Positions 16,753 through 25,300 of a stretch of 64,000 nt of DNA are shown piece after piece. The notes under the pieces were generated by a model, which was given only the letters and a program-made list of their open reading frames with translations, was not told where the DNA came from and made no database searches. The number at the start of each line of letters is the position of its first letter. Position 1 is the first letter of the stretch. The position numbers and the translations under genes are program-made. Source of the stretch: Bacillota bacterium (GTDB lineage: Bacteria; Bacillota; Negativicutes; Sporomusales; CTSoil-080); the NCBI GenBank assembly GCA_017889635.1, contig JAGGAC010000019.1, forward strand, positions 1 to 64,000, in the 5' to 3' direction.

Positions 16753-18291
16753 ATGGGACAACGGTTCGGGTTTAGTTTTGTATTGATTGTTTTTATCACT
16801 GCTCTAATTTTGTTTTTCAATCTTGGTGGTATTGCGCTTACCGATCCTGATGAGACTGTTTATGCTGAGACTGCCAGGGAAATGATTCAGTTTAATGACT
16901 ATTTGTCGCCACGTATTTATGGAGAATTTTGGTATGATAAACCGCCAATGTATTATTGGCTGACTGCAGGTTCATTTCATTTGTTTGGCGATGGCGAATT
17001 CGCCGCTAGGTTTCCCTCGGCTCTCTTAGGTGTCTTTTGTGTGCTATATGTCTATTTCGCAGGCGCACGACTATTCAATGAACGGGCTGGGTTGGCCGGG
17101 GCCTTAACGCTGGCAACAAGTATCGAATTTTTTTATTTGGGCAAAGGTGCAGTCACTGATATGACCTTGAACTTGTTTTTGACTGTGGCACTGTTAGCCT
17201 TCATTGAAAGAAAATATTATTTGCTGTATGTTTTTGCTGCTTTGGCTACCGTTACAAAAGGGCCGATTGGACTAGTATTTCCAGGGGTAATAATCTTTTT
17301 GTATCTGGCTATGACACGCAATTTTTCAAGCCTTTTAAAGATGAAGTTGCCGATAGGAATTATTATTTATGCAGTAATAGCTGTTCCATGGTATGCATTG
17401 ATGTATCAGCATCATGGCACTGTATTCATTGATACCTTTTTGGGATTTCATAATTTAACCAGGTTTACAACGCCGGAGCATCCAGAAACGTCAGCTTGGT
17501 TTTTCTTTGTTCCGATTTTATTAGTAGGCTTTGTGCCTTGGACATCGGTTATGATTCAGGCAATTTGGCGAGCCTTGACTGAAGGAAATCAATATAGGCG
17601 GCCGCTTGCGTTTTTAATGATCTGGGCGGCGTTTGTGTTTATCTTTTTTTCTGTTTCACAAACAAAACTTGTTTCATATATCCTGCCAATGTTTCCACCC
17701 TTGGCAATGATTGTTGGTTGGTATCTTGATCGCATATGGGATTTAAAGCGCGGTTCGCGGCCATTTACCTGGCCGGTGCTTTTAACGGTATTTGGTGCGC
17801 TGTTATCGTTTGCGCTGGTTTCGTTGGCGAAAAGCATGCCTGACGTAATGCAGGGCGCTGTAGCGGCGGCACTGGTTTTCACGGTTATGATCATTGGTGT
17901 TTGGCATGCGATTTTCCGCTGGAATATAGGCCGGGCTTTTTGGATTCAAGTGCTGGGAATGGCTGTATTTTCTATTATATTAATAACGCTATTGCTGCCA
18001 CAAGCATCTCCGATGCTTCAGTCCAGAGAGGTTGCTAAGGAGTTTGTCAGTCAGTATGATGGTAATTCGCCGGTTTATGTTGAAAAGCAATTACATCCTG
18101 GTTTTGCTTATTACTCCGGTTGTTATGGTACAGAAATTAAGGTTGGTGAGTTAAAAACGGTAATAGATGCAAATAAGCGGGCTTATTTTGCTGTACGGCA
18201 CTCGGAATACAAGCTTCTTAATGAAGCTGATAAGCAAAAGGTAACAACTCTGGCAGAATTTGGTGATAAGATGTTGCTACTCAAGCCGTAG
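16753..18291 (+). CDS. ArnT-like glycosyltransferase (GT39/GT83)
   Basis: Integral-membrane transferase that moves a sugar from a polyprenyl phosphate to an envelope lipid or protein. The 512 residues have about 11-12 hydrophobic segments. The luminal motif is complete: DPDETVYAETAREM, then YLSPRIYGEFWYDKPPMYYW, with the acidic residues expected for metal and lipid-phosphate binding. A C-terminal soluble tail follows. It has GGAGG 5 bases before ATG 16753. It is followed at 21 bases by a paralogue, giving a tandem pair. In Gram-negative bacteria ArnT adds aminoarabinose to lipid A; the local sugar is unknown. Confidence 0.85.
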   Translation: MGQRFGFSFVLIVFITALILFFNLGGIALTDPDETVYAETAREMIQFNDYLSPRIYGEFWYDKPPMYYWLTAGSFHLFGDGEFAARFPSALLGVFCVLYVYFAGARLFNERAGLAGALTLATSIEFFYLGKGAVTDMTLNLFLTVALLAFIERKYYLLYVFAALATVTKGPIGLVFPGVIIFLYLAMTRNFSSLLKMKLPIGIIIYAVIAVPWYALMYQHHGTVFIDTFLGFHNLTRFTTPEHPETSAWFFFVPILLVGFVPWTSVMIQAIWRALTEGNQYRRPLAFLMIWAAFVFIFFSVSQTKLVSYILPMFPPLAMIVGWYLDRIWDLKRGSRPFTWPVLLTVFGALLSFALVSLAKSMPDVMQGAVAAALVFTVMIIGVWHAIFRWNIGRAFWIQVLGMAVFSIILITLLLPQASPMLQSREVAKEFVSQYDGNSPVYVEKQLHPGFAYYSGCYGTEIKVGELKTVIDANKRAYFAVRHSEYKLLNEADKQKVTTLAEFGDKMLLLKP

Positions 18292-18312
18292 ACAGGGGAG
18301 CTGACATAATAG

Positions 18313-19872
18313 ATGCGTGTGCTGCTGGTTTTTTTAGTGGCTTTGACCGTATTTTTGCCATTTAATGCCTATCTTACGATAACCGATCCGGTAGAAGCCA
18401 ATTATGCATTGACTGCGAAGGAAATGCTCGCAAATGGCGATTGGCTGTCGCCGCGCATTTATGGCCAGTTCTGGTATGATAAGCCAGCAATGTTTTACTG
18501 GCTTATCATGTTAGGTTATAAAGCTTTTGGTGTGAATGAGTTCGCGGCACGGTTTCCTTCGGCTTTATTCAGCGCTGCCAGTGTTAGTTTTATCTATTGG
18601 TTTGGCCGACGGATTTTTGGTAGTAGCCGGGCGGGTATTTTTGCGGCGGTAGCGTTGGCCACTTCATTGCAGTATTGGGTGATGGCCAGAATGGTCATTA
18701 CTGACGCGGTTTTGTTTTTTTATTTCAGTGTGGCGTTGGCTGCGCTGTATCTTGGTCTTAATGGTCAGAGCAAGAAGTGGTATATAGTGGCATATGCCTG
18801 TGCCGGGTTGGCGGTTTTGACTAAAGGACCAATGGGCATAGTTCTTCCGGCGCTTATTGTGTTTGTGTATATAATAGTGGAGCAGCGGTGGGAACTTTTT
18901 GGCAAGCTGTATATTATACCGGGGATGATGATTTTTTCATTGGTAGCTCTTCCTTGGTTTGTGGCAATGTACAAGGTACACGGGCAGCCGTTTATCGATA
19001 CTTTTTTTGGGTTGCATAATTATTTGAGGGCTACAGTGTCGGAACATCCTAAGGATAATGTGTTTTATTATTATTTAGTGCTTTTTCCTGTTAGCCTGCT
19101 TCCATGGACCGGCGTTTTTTTTCATAGTCTGATCGGGAAAAAACCTAAGGATTTTAATTTTTTGGTGGTTTGGCTGGGGGTAATTATCGGTTTTTTTACT
19201 TTGATGGCAACCAAGTACCCAACATACGTATTTCCAGCAAGTTTTCCAGCTGCGCTTATTATTGGTTGGAAAATAGATCAAATGTTGGTTAAGCGACATT
19301 TGGCCTGGTGGTGGCTGACAATTCCAGCTCTGCTGTTTGTGGTTGCTTTTGGCGTTGGCGTAGAGGTTTTGCCAGGAATAGGCTGGGGCGGAGTTACTGT
19401 TGTTAGTGTAATTGCTGCCATGGTAATTATGTGGATGCAACTTTATAATAAGAGTTATCTTCTTCCTTGGTCAGTGGCAGTGGTAGCGGTGGCACTTTCA
19501 CTGGTGACTATTAGCAGCGAGTTTATTCCTTTGGCTAAAACCCATTCAGCGAAAAACTTGGTACAATACCTTCCAAGTGAGGGAGCGATAATAGCTGCTT
19601 ATGGCGATTATTCTGCTTCAGCGGTATTTTATAGTGGTTACTCTATACCAAGGCTGGTAGAAAGTGAAGAGCAGCTTGCGTCCAAGGGAGTGTGGGCAGG
19701 TAAATATACTATGCCCAGCGAGACGACGAAGTCATTTGCGGTGCGAACGGCTAATGTTTCAGATACATATATTTTGGTCAGTGGGCTTGATAAAACGCCG
19801 CTTGAAGGATTTAGCCAAGTGGCGATGTTTGAGAAGATGAAGCTGTATAAACGTAATGTAAGAGAGAAATAA
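18313..19872 (+). CDS. Second ArnT-like glycosyltransferase (GT39/GT83)
   Basis: Paralogue of the preceding gene, 519 residues, with the same topology and the same signature order (DPVEANYALTAKEM, then WLSPRIYGQFWYDKPAMFYW). The second acidic residue of the DPDE motif is V here (DPVE), though the D and following E remain. TKGPMGIVLPALIVF matches the loop of its neighbour. The level of divergence shows an old duplication, not an assembly artefact. The two may act on different acceptors or different positions. ATG 18313 lies only 21 bases after the first copy. Confidence 0.83.
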   Translation: MRVLLVFLVALTVFLPFNAYLTITDPVEANYALTAKEMLANGDWLSPRIYGQFWYDKPAMFYWLIMLGYKAFGVNEFAARFPSALFSAASVSFIYWFGRRIFGSSRAGIFAAVALATSLQYWVMARMVITDAVLFFYFSVALAALYLGLNGQSKKWYIVAYACAGLAVLTKGPMGIVLPALIVFVYIIVEQRWELFGKLYIIPGMMIFSLVALPWFVAMYKVHGQPFIDTFFGLHNYLRATVSEHPKDNVFYYYLVLFPVSLLPWTGVFFHSLIGKKPKDFNFLVVWLGVIIGFFTLMATKYPTYVFPASFPAALIIGWKIDQMLVKRHLAWWWLTIPALLFVVAFGVGVEVLPGIGWGGVTVVSVIAAMVIMWMQLYNKSYLLPWSVAVVAVALSLVTISSEFIPLAKTHSAKNLVQYLPSEGAIIAAYGDYSASAVFYSGYSIPRLVESEEQLASKGVWAGKYTMPSETTKSFAVRTANVSDTYILVSGLDKTPLEGFSQVAMFEKMKLYKRNVREK

Positions 19873-19954
19873 GGCTGCTAATAATAAACAAGGGTTTAAT
19901 AATCCAGCAGAGGGTCAATACTATTCCTATAGTACTCTGTTGGAGGTGAAAGTC

Positions 19955-20107
19955 TTGGATCTGGTGCGGCTGGTTAGCGGTCCAGTAATTATTGGTTTTA
20001 TTTTTGGCCTTATGTTTAATCCGTTATTGGGCGGTTTAGGTTTAATGGTTTGGCTAGTATTTATTTGTTATTTGATGAAGCGGTTGGATAATGGCACTGA
20101 ACAATAA
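19955..20107 (+). CDS. Small membrane protein, 50 aa
   Basis: TTG 19955 is preceded by GGAGGTG (19942-19948) with 6 bases between. The 50 codons start MDLVRLVSGPVIIGFIFGLM and end CYLMKRLDNGTEQ. Two hydrophobic stretches, about residues 6-20 and 24-41, flank NPLLGG. The good ribosome site, the steady codon use and the terminator 37 bases after the stop support a real gene at the end of the glycolipid operon. It could be an accessory subunit of the ArnT-like enzymes; that is inference. No family is recognised. Confidence 0.6.
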   Translation: MDLVRLVSGPVIIGFIFGLMFNPLLGGLGLMVWLVFICYLMKRLDNGTEQ

Positions 20108-20143
20108 GGTAGACTTTTGTTGTTATTAGGCCGCAAGGCCGTT

Positions 20144-20172
20144 AGCGCGCGTGCGGTTACGCGCGCTTTTTT
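20144..20172 (+). terminator. Terminator of the glycolipid operon
   Basis: AGCGCGCGT (20144-20152) and ACGCGCGCT (20159-20167) form a perfect GC-rich stem around GCGGTT, followed by five further T. It separates the glycolipid operon from the cobalamin operon. Confidence 0.92.
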
Positions 20173-20423
20173 CGTAATGGTTTTTTTATACATGTGAGCA
20201 GGAATATGTATGATAATGGCAGAATATATAGAAGCAAAATATATGTAGCTTTCGTTTGTTGTGTAGTTTATGTTGGTAAACCAGAGACCTGCCGGTTTCG
20301 ACACACGCCGTTATGACCTATGGAAGATAGGCAGGTGGGTAGTAAATAACCGATAGTTTTCTATAATGTTATTTATAATCCCATTATTTAACCCCCCTGC
20401 CTGGATACAGGGGGGATTAATAT
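20173..20423 (+). promoter_or_regulatory. Structured leader of the cobalamin operon, possible B12-responsive element
   Basis: This 250-base stretch holds no gene. CCAGAGACCTGCC (20280-20292) resembles the B12 box that ends cobalamin riboswitches, but the rest of the aptamer (for example GCCACTG) was not found upstream, so it is either degenerate or another element. ACCTGCC (20286-20292) can pair with GGCAGGT (about 20331-20337), with an inner CCTAT/ATAGG hairpin that competes for the same GG. CCCCCCTG (20392-20399) pairs perfectly with CAGGGGGG (20408-20415), burying the ribosome site 8 bases before the cbiD TTG start. That is the usual off-state design for translational B12 control. Confidence 0.4.
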
Positions 20424-21527
20424 TTGTCGCAGAATATTTTGCGATCAGGAATAACAACAGGAAGTTGTGCCGCTGCGGCGGCTAAAGCAGCGGTTTTAGC
20501 TTGGTTAGGTACGCCTTCGACGACGGTAGAAGTTACGACTCCACAGGGCCAATCAATCTGCATACCGGTTGCTTCGTCTATGGCTAATGCTCATGGAGGG
20601 ATGGCATCGATTGTAAAGGATGCCGGCGATGATCCGGATATCACTAACGGAGTTACAATAACCGCAGTGGTAACGATTGGTGATGTTCCAGGAATTATTA
20701 TAAATGCGGGGGCCGGGGTAGGGCGGGTAACAAAGCCTGGTCTGACCATACCGGTTGGTGAACCGGCGATTAATCCCGGGCCGCGCAGGATGATTATTTT
20801 GGCGATGGAGGAAGTTTTGCCGCCAGGAAAAGGCGTGGCGGTTACGATAAGTATTCCCGAGGGGGACAAGCTGGCTGAGCATACTCTTAACCCCGTGCTA
20901 GGCATTATTGGAGGACTGTCGATTCTTGGTACTACAGGCATAGTAGAGCCTATGTCTGAGGAGGCTTATAAGTCCTCACTTGTGCCTCAAATCAGTGTGG
21001 TGCAGGCGCTTGGGTTTGATAAAATAGTATTTGTGCCAGGAAAAATTGGTCAGAATATAGCGGTGAATAGGTTTGGACTTCCTGCTGAGTTAACGGTGCA
21101 AACAAGCAACTTTGTCGGATATATGTTGGAAAATGCTGTTAGATGCGGTATTCGTGAGGTGTTGCTCTTTGGACATATCGGGAAAATTGTAAAAGTGGCA
21201 GCAGGGATCTTTCATACTCATAACCGCGTTGCTGACGCTAGGATGGAAACTCTGGCTGCGTATGCGGCGGCTCATGGGGCACAACCGCAAACTGTGCGTG
21301 ACATTTTGGCCTGTGTAACTACTGAAGCGGCTATGCCGATTGTTGAAGAGAACGGTCTAATGGAAATATACCAAGCTTTAGCCGGACGAGCCAGCGAGCG
21401 TGCCAAACGTTATGTTTTTGGCGAGCTTAGCATTGGAACGGCAATAGTGACAATGGATGGTAAACTGCTTGGAATGGATGACGGAGCCCGGGAAATAGGA
21501 GGCAAGATGGGATGGTCTATAAAATAA
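20424..21527 (+). CDS. cbiD: CbiD, cobalt-precorrin-5B C1-methyltransferase
   Basis: Methylates C1 of the corrin ring in the oxygen-independent cobalamin route. At 367 residues it is of normal length. RSGITTGSCAAAAAKAAV at the N-terminus and GLPAELTVQTSNFVGYML and GHIGKIVKVAAGIFHTHNRV further on are strong CbiD signatures. The start is TTG 20424, with GGGGGG 8 bases upstream, buried in a hairpin. The start of cbiE overlaps its end by 16 bases. CbiD shows the anaerobic pathway is used, since aerobic organisms employ CobF instead. Confidence 0.96.
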   Translation: MSQNILRSGITTGSCAAAAAKAAVLAWLGTPSTTVEVTTPQGQSICIPVASSMANAHGGMASIVKDAGDDPDITNGVTITAVVTIGDVPGIIINAGAGVGRVTKPGLTIPVGEPAINPGPRRMIILAMEEVLPPGKGVAVTISIPEGDKLAEHTLNPVLGIIGGLSILGTTGIVEPMSEEAYKSSLVPQISVVQALGFDKIVFVPGKIGQNIAVNRFGLPAELTVQTSNFVGYMLENAVRCGIREVLLFGHIGKIVKVAAGIFHTHNRVADARMETLAAYAAAHGAQPQTVRDILACVTTEAAMPIVEENGLMEIYQALAGRASERAKRYVFGELSIGTAIVTMDGKLLGMDDGAREIGGKMGWSIK

Positions 21528-22138
21528 CTGTGGTCGGGATTGGACCAGGTTCGCCAGATTATTTAACGCCAGTGGCAAAAAGGGCGATAGACGGAGCCCG
21601 AGTGCTGGTAGGAAGCGCCCGGGCACTGCCAGTTTTTAAACCGGCTGAATGTGAAACCAAGATAATTGATAAAGATCTTGCCGGGGTGATCACGTTTATT
21701 TCCTCGAAATTGGCTGAAAGTGATGTTGTGGTGATGGTGTCCGGCGACCCTGGATTTTATAGTTTGCTGGCAGCTTTAAAAGAGCAGTTTCCTTCAGATA
21801 TAATTAAAGTGATTCCAGGCATCAGTTCGATGCAGCTGGCTTTTGCCAGATTGGGTTTTAACTGGCAGGATGCGGAGATTTTCAGCTTACATGGGCGTGA
21901 TCCGGGTGAGACTGATCTAGCCTACCGCCCACAGCGGAAAATTGCTTTCTTAACTGACGGTCAGTATTATCCGGGCCGGATTGCGCAGCGGTTGCAGGCA
22001 AACGGCTGGCCGAAAACAACCGATATTTGGCTGTGCAGTGATTTGTCCTATGAAAATGAACAAATATTACAATTAAATTTGAGTGAGGCAGCCGGACTAT
22101 CAGGGTTTGAATATTGCGTGATGGTGGTGGTGGGATGA
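21512..22138 (+). CDS. cbiE: CbiE, cobalt-precorrin-7 C5-methyltransferase
   Basis: Tetrapyrrole methylase that methylates C5. The 208 residues have VVGIGPGSPDYLTPVAKRAI at the N-terminus (SAM-binding GxGxG) and the GDPGFYSLL and PGISSMQLAFARLG segments of the family. It is separate from CbiT here; in many aerobes the two are fused as CobL. ATG 21512 lies inside cbiD and the stop overlaps the cbiT start by 4 bases, so translation is coupled on both sides. Confidence 0.95.
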   Translation: MVYKITVVGIGPGSPDYLTPVAKRAIDGARVLVGSARALPVFKPAECETKIIDKDLAGVITFISSKLAESDVVVMVSGDPGFYSLLAALKEQFPSDIIKVIPGISSMQLAFARLGFNWQDAEIFSLHGRDPGETDLAYRPQRKIAFLTDGQYYPGRIAQRLQANGWPKTTDIWLCSDLSYENEQILQLNLSEAAGLSGFEYCVMVVVG

Positions 22139-22746
22139 ACCCAGAGTATCCCGGGATACCGGATGATGCTTTTATTCGTGGCGATGTCCCGATGACCAAA
22201 GCGGAAGTACGGGTACTGGCGTTGACAAAAGCACGCATAAAAGAAAGGGATATTGTGGTGGACGTGGGAGCTGGCACAGGTTCAATAAGTATCGAAGCAG
22301 CGCTTTTGGCTTCGCAAGGCAAAGTTTTCGCCATTGAAAAAGAAACGGCAGGAATTGAACTGATAAAGGCCAATGCTGCACGGTTTTTGACCACGAATGT
22401 TGAAACTATCCACGGGAGTGCGCTAGAGAAACTTGGCAATCTGCCTATGGCTGACGTTATTTTTGTTGGCGGCAGTGGCGGACACATTAGGAAAATCCTT
22501 GAGGCAGCCAACCAAATTCTAAAGCCGGACGGCCGTCTGGTGGTTATGGCAGTGACGGTGGAAACGTTGCAGGAAGCGCTTGATGTTATGCAGTCGCTGG
22601 ACGGTTATCAGGTAGACGCAGCCGGTATACAGATTACCAGGTTGCGCCGAGTGGGGTCCAAGAATATGTTTCAGGCGCTAAATCCAGTATATATTGTTGC
22701 TTGTACCAGGAGAGAAAGTAGTGACCGGGAAGTTTCACATATTTAA
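22135..22746 (+). CDS. cbiT: CbiT, cobalt-precorrin-6B C15-methyltransferase (decarboxylating)
   Basis: Methylates C15 and removes the acetate carboxyl at C12. The 203 residues form a class I methyltransferase fold: FIRGDVPMTKAEVRVLALTK, then VVDVGAGTGSISIEAALLA (SAM motif I) and DVIFVGGSGGHIRKIL. ATG 22135 overlaps the cbiE stop as ATGA. A TTG further upstream would give an unlikely glycine-run N-terminus. cbiF starts 14 bases later. Confidence 0.95.
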   Translation: MNPEYPGIPDDAFIRGDVPMTKAEVRVLALTKARIKERDIVVDVGAGTGSISIEAALLASQGKVFAIEKETAGIELIKANAARFLTTNVETIHGSALEKLGNLPMADVIFVGGSGGHIRKILEAANQILKPDGRLVVMAVTVETLQEALDVMQSLDGYQVDAAGIQITRLRRVGSKNMFQALNPVYIVACTRRESSDREVSHI

Positions 22747-22760
22747 CGGGAGGGTCTCTA

Positions 22761-23510
22761 GTGCAAGTTTATTTTATTGGTGCCGGGCCGGGTGATCCGG
22801 AACTTATTACTGTCAAAGGAGCACGGCTGGTTAAAGAAGCTGACATGATAATTTATACAGGGTCATTAGTAAATCCGGCTGTGCTTAATAAAGTTAAACC
22901 GGATGCGGCTGTTTATAACAGTGCTTCAATGACGCTGGATGAAGTGGTTGCCATGATAGTATCAGCTGTAGAGGCCGGAAAAATGGTGGTACGGCTGCAT
23001 ACTGGAGATCCCAGTATTTATGGAGCGATCAAGGAGCAGATGGATGCTCTGGATGCACATGGAATTATTTATGAGGTAGTGCCGGGTGTTAGTTCGTTTT
23101 TGGCAACGGCGGCGGCTTTAAAGTGCGAGTATACGTTGCCTGAGGTCACTCAGTCGGTAATTATAACCAGGCTGGAAGGCCGGACGCCGGTGCCGGAGCA
23201 GGAAAGGCTGGCTGCATTGGCATCTCACGGTTGTACTATGTGTATTTTTCTTAGCGTACATATGCTTGACGGTGTGATTTCAGAGTTACTGCGCGGCGGT
23301 TATAGTGAGGATACTCCGATTGCCGTTGTAGAGAAGGCTTCATGGCCAGAGGAAAAGATTGTGCGTGGTACGTTGGCAACAATTGCTGATAAATTGAAAA
23401 ATTCGGGGGTGGATCGGACGGCAATGATTGTAGTAGGAAGGTGCTTGGGCAGCAATTATGCTTTGTCCAGGCTATACCATCCCGAGTTTAAGCATATGTA
23501 CAGGAGGTAG
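22761..23510 (+). CDS. cbiF: CbiF, cobalt-precorrin-4 C11-methyltransferase
   Basis: Methylates C11 of cobalt-precorrin-4. The 249 residues have VYFIGAGPGDPELITVKGAR, IYTGSLVNPAVL and LHTGDPSIYGAIKEQMD, the CbiF/CobM pattern. GTG 22761 is preceded by GGGAGGG. Three bases separate it from cbiG. Confidence 0.96.
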   Translation: MQVYFIGAGPGDPELITVKGARLVKEADMIIYTGSLVNPAVLNKVKPDAAVYNSASMTLDEVVAMIVSAVEAGKMVVRLHTGDPSIYGAIKEQMDALDAHGIIYEVVPGVSSFLATAAALKCEYTLPEVTQSVIITRLEGRTPVPEQERLAALASHGCTMCIFLSVHMLDGVISELLRGGYSEDTPIAVVEKASWPEEKIVRGTLATIADKLKNSGVDRTAMIVVGRCLGSNYALSRLYHPEFKHMYRR

Positions 23511-23513
23511 CAG

Positions 23514-24581
23514 ATGAAACTGGCAATTATTTCGGTAACTAAAAATGGAGCGGTTTTAGCTGATAAGTTGGCAAAAAATATGGGCATGCCTGTTGATGTA
23601 TACGCCAGAATGGGGCGGGAGGCCGGAGCTACTGTGCTGCGCTACGATAGTCTGAGCAGGCTGATTGCCGATATTTATCTCCGTTATGACGGGTTGGTAT
23701 TTATTATGGCAGCTGGTATAGTGGTACGGGTACTGGCGCCACATGTCCGTGATAAACGCTTTGATCCGGCGGTGGTTGTGCTAGACGAGGCAGGAGAACA
23801 TGTGATTAGTCTTTTATCCGGCCATATTGGAGGGGCAAATGAGTTGGCAAAGATGATCGCTGAAATCATTGATGCCCGTCCGGTTATTACTACCGCTACT
23901 GATGTTATGAATAAACCTGCGGCAGATCTTCTGGCGGTACGGATGGGGCTGGAAATAGAACCTTTTGATAAAATGAAGGCCATAAATGCTGCTATTGCTA
24001 ACGGTGAACGGGTGGCGTTTGCCATTGACCGGGATTTGGTAAAGCGCGACCACTATGTTCGGCTGGCTGGGGAACTGGGAGTTGAGCGGGTGGTTGATTT
24101 GGAAGAACTTGCTGATAGTGACAGTTATGATGCTGCGGTGCTTATAACTGACAAAGAGTACAGTCTGGAAAAACCACATGTGTTTTTGCGGCCTGCTACT
24201 TTGGCTGTTGGTATTGGTTGCCGCCTGGAAACGGACAGCGAACAGATTGACAGCGCACTGGAGCATGCGTGCAAAAGGATAGGTCGCAGCAAACGAAGTA
24301 TTGCAATTATTGGTACCGCCAGGGCTAAGAAAGATGAGGTTGGCCTGTTAGCGGTGGTGCAACAATTGGGTGTACCGCTAGAAATATTTTCAAACGAAGA
24401 TTTGGAAGCCTGTATTGAAAATTACCAGCTTGACACATCGATGTTTGTCAAAGCGCAGATTGGGGTGGGAAATGTATGCGAACCGGCAGCTCTACTAGGG
24501 GGGCAGACGGACAAACTTCTGCTGCCCAAGACAATTTATGGAAAAACGACGGTGGCCATTGCCGAGGTAAAATTTCGGTAG
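23514..24581 (+). CDS. cbiG: CbiG, cobalt-precorrin-5A hydrolase
   Basis: Opens the delta-lactone ring and releases acetaldehyde in the anaerobic pathway. The 355 residues hold an N-terminal domain with YDGLVFIMAAGIVVRVLAPH and LLSGHIGGANELAKMIAE, and a C-terminal domain with VGIGCRLETDSEQI. ATG 23514 has AGGAGG 7 bases upstream. The last 106 bases are also read in another frame as the start of cbiH. Confidence 0.95.
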   Translation: MKLAIISVTKNGAVLADKLAKNMGMPVDVYARMGREAGATVLRYDSLSRLIADIYLRYDGLVFIMAAGIVVRVLAPHVRDKRFDPAVVVLDEAGEHVISLLSGHIGGANELAKMIAEIIDARPVITTATDVMNKPAADLLAVRMGLEIEPFDKMKAINAAIANGERVAFAIDRDLVKRDHYVRLAGELGVERVVDLEELADSDSYDAAVLITDKEYSLEKPHVFLRPATLAVGIGCRLETDSEQIDSALEHACKRIGRSKRSIAIIGTARAKKDEVGLLAVVQQLGVPLEIFSNEDLEACIENYQLDTSMFVKAQIGVGNVCEPAALLGGQTDKLLLPKTIYGKTTVAIAEVKFR

Positions 24582-25300
24582 TTGGGCTTGGGCCTGGCAG
24601 TCAGGCGGATATGAGCCACCGGGCCTATGACGCTATTAGTGGCGCCAAGGTAATTGTTGGCTATGATACTTATTTGAAATTGATTGAGGATATGCTTGCC
24701 GGAAAAGAAGTAATCGGTACCGGAATGACGCAGGAGATTGACCGGTGTCAGGCGGCGGTGGAAGAGGCTTTAGCCGGAAAAACCGTTGCTGTTGTATCAA
24801 GTGGCGATCCGGGAATCTACGGCATGGCCGGACTGGTGCTGGAGCTTGTAAATAAATATCCGTTAGCGGTACAGCCAGAGGTTGTTATTGTGCCTGGGAT
24901 TAGCGCCATAGGGGCGGCGGCAGCTATTTTGGGAGCGCCGCTGATGCACGATTTTGCGGTGATAAGTTTAAGTGATCTGCTTACTCCGTGGGATGTTATT
25001 GAAAAACGGATTGAAATGGCGGCAGCAGGTGATTTTGTTGTTGCGCTGTATAATCCCAAAAGTACTAGACGGGTGATTCAGATTGAGAAGGTAAGGGAAA
25101 TAATGCTCCGCTATCGCTCAGACAGTACTCCGGTGGGGATAGTCCGTCATGCTGCCCGTCCTAAGCAAAGTATGAAGCTTGCTGAACTTGCTAGTTTTAC
25201 CAGTGAACATATAGACATGTTTTCTTTGGTGGTTATCGGCAATAGTCAGACCTATGTTAGTGGTGACCGTATGATAACGCCCCGGGGTTATGTTATATGA
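24476..25300 (+). CDS. cbiH: CbiH, cobalt-precorrin-3B C17-methyltransferase
   Basis: Methylates C17 and drives ring contraction. The conserved part starts at KISVVGLGPGSQADMSHRA, about 34 residues into the 274-residue frame. SSGDPGIYGMAGLVLEL and VPGISAIGAAAAILGAPL are typical. The N-terminal 30 residues are not typical of the family: no ATG, GTG or TTG lies in frame between 24476 and the conserved part. Either translation starts at 24476 within cbiG (GGTGGG upstream) or at a rare ATT near 24571 behind CGAGG. The stop overlaps cbiJ by 4 bases. Some CbiH proteins carry an added iron-sulfur domain; none is seen here. Confidence 0.9.
   Translation: MRTGSSTRGADGQTSAAQDNLWKNDGGHCRGKISVVGLGPGSQADMSHRAYDAISGAKVIVGYDTYLKLIEDMLAGKEVIGTGMTQEIDRCQAAVEEALAGKTVAVVSSGDPGIYGMAGLVLELVNKYPLAVQPEVVIVPGISAIGAAAAILGAPLMHDFAVISLSDLLTPWDVIEKRIEMAAAGDFVVALYNPKSTRRVIQIEKVREIMLRYRSDSTPVGIVRHAARPKQSMKLAELASFTSEHIDMFSLVVIGNSQTYVSGDRMITPRGYVI

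Noticed and set aside
16753-19872. Tandem similar transferases as an assembly duplication
   Set aside because: The two proteins share motifs but differ throughout, so they are diverged paralogues.
21882-22511. Minus-strand open frame of 209 codons across cbiE and cbiT
   Set aside because: Both plus-strand genes have full family signatures and coupled starts; the antisense product matches nothing.
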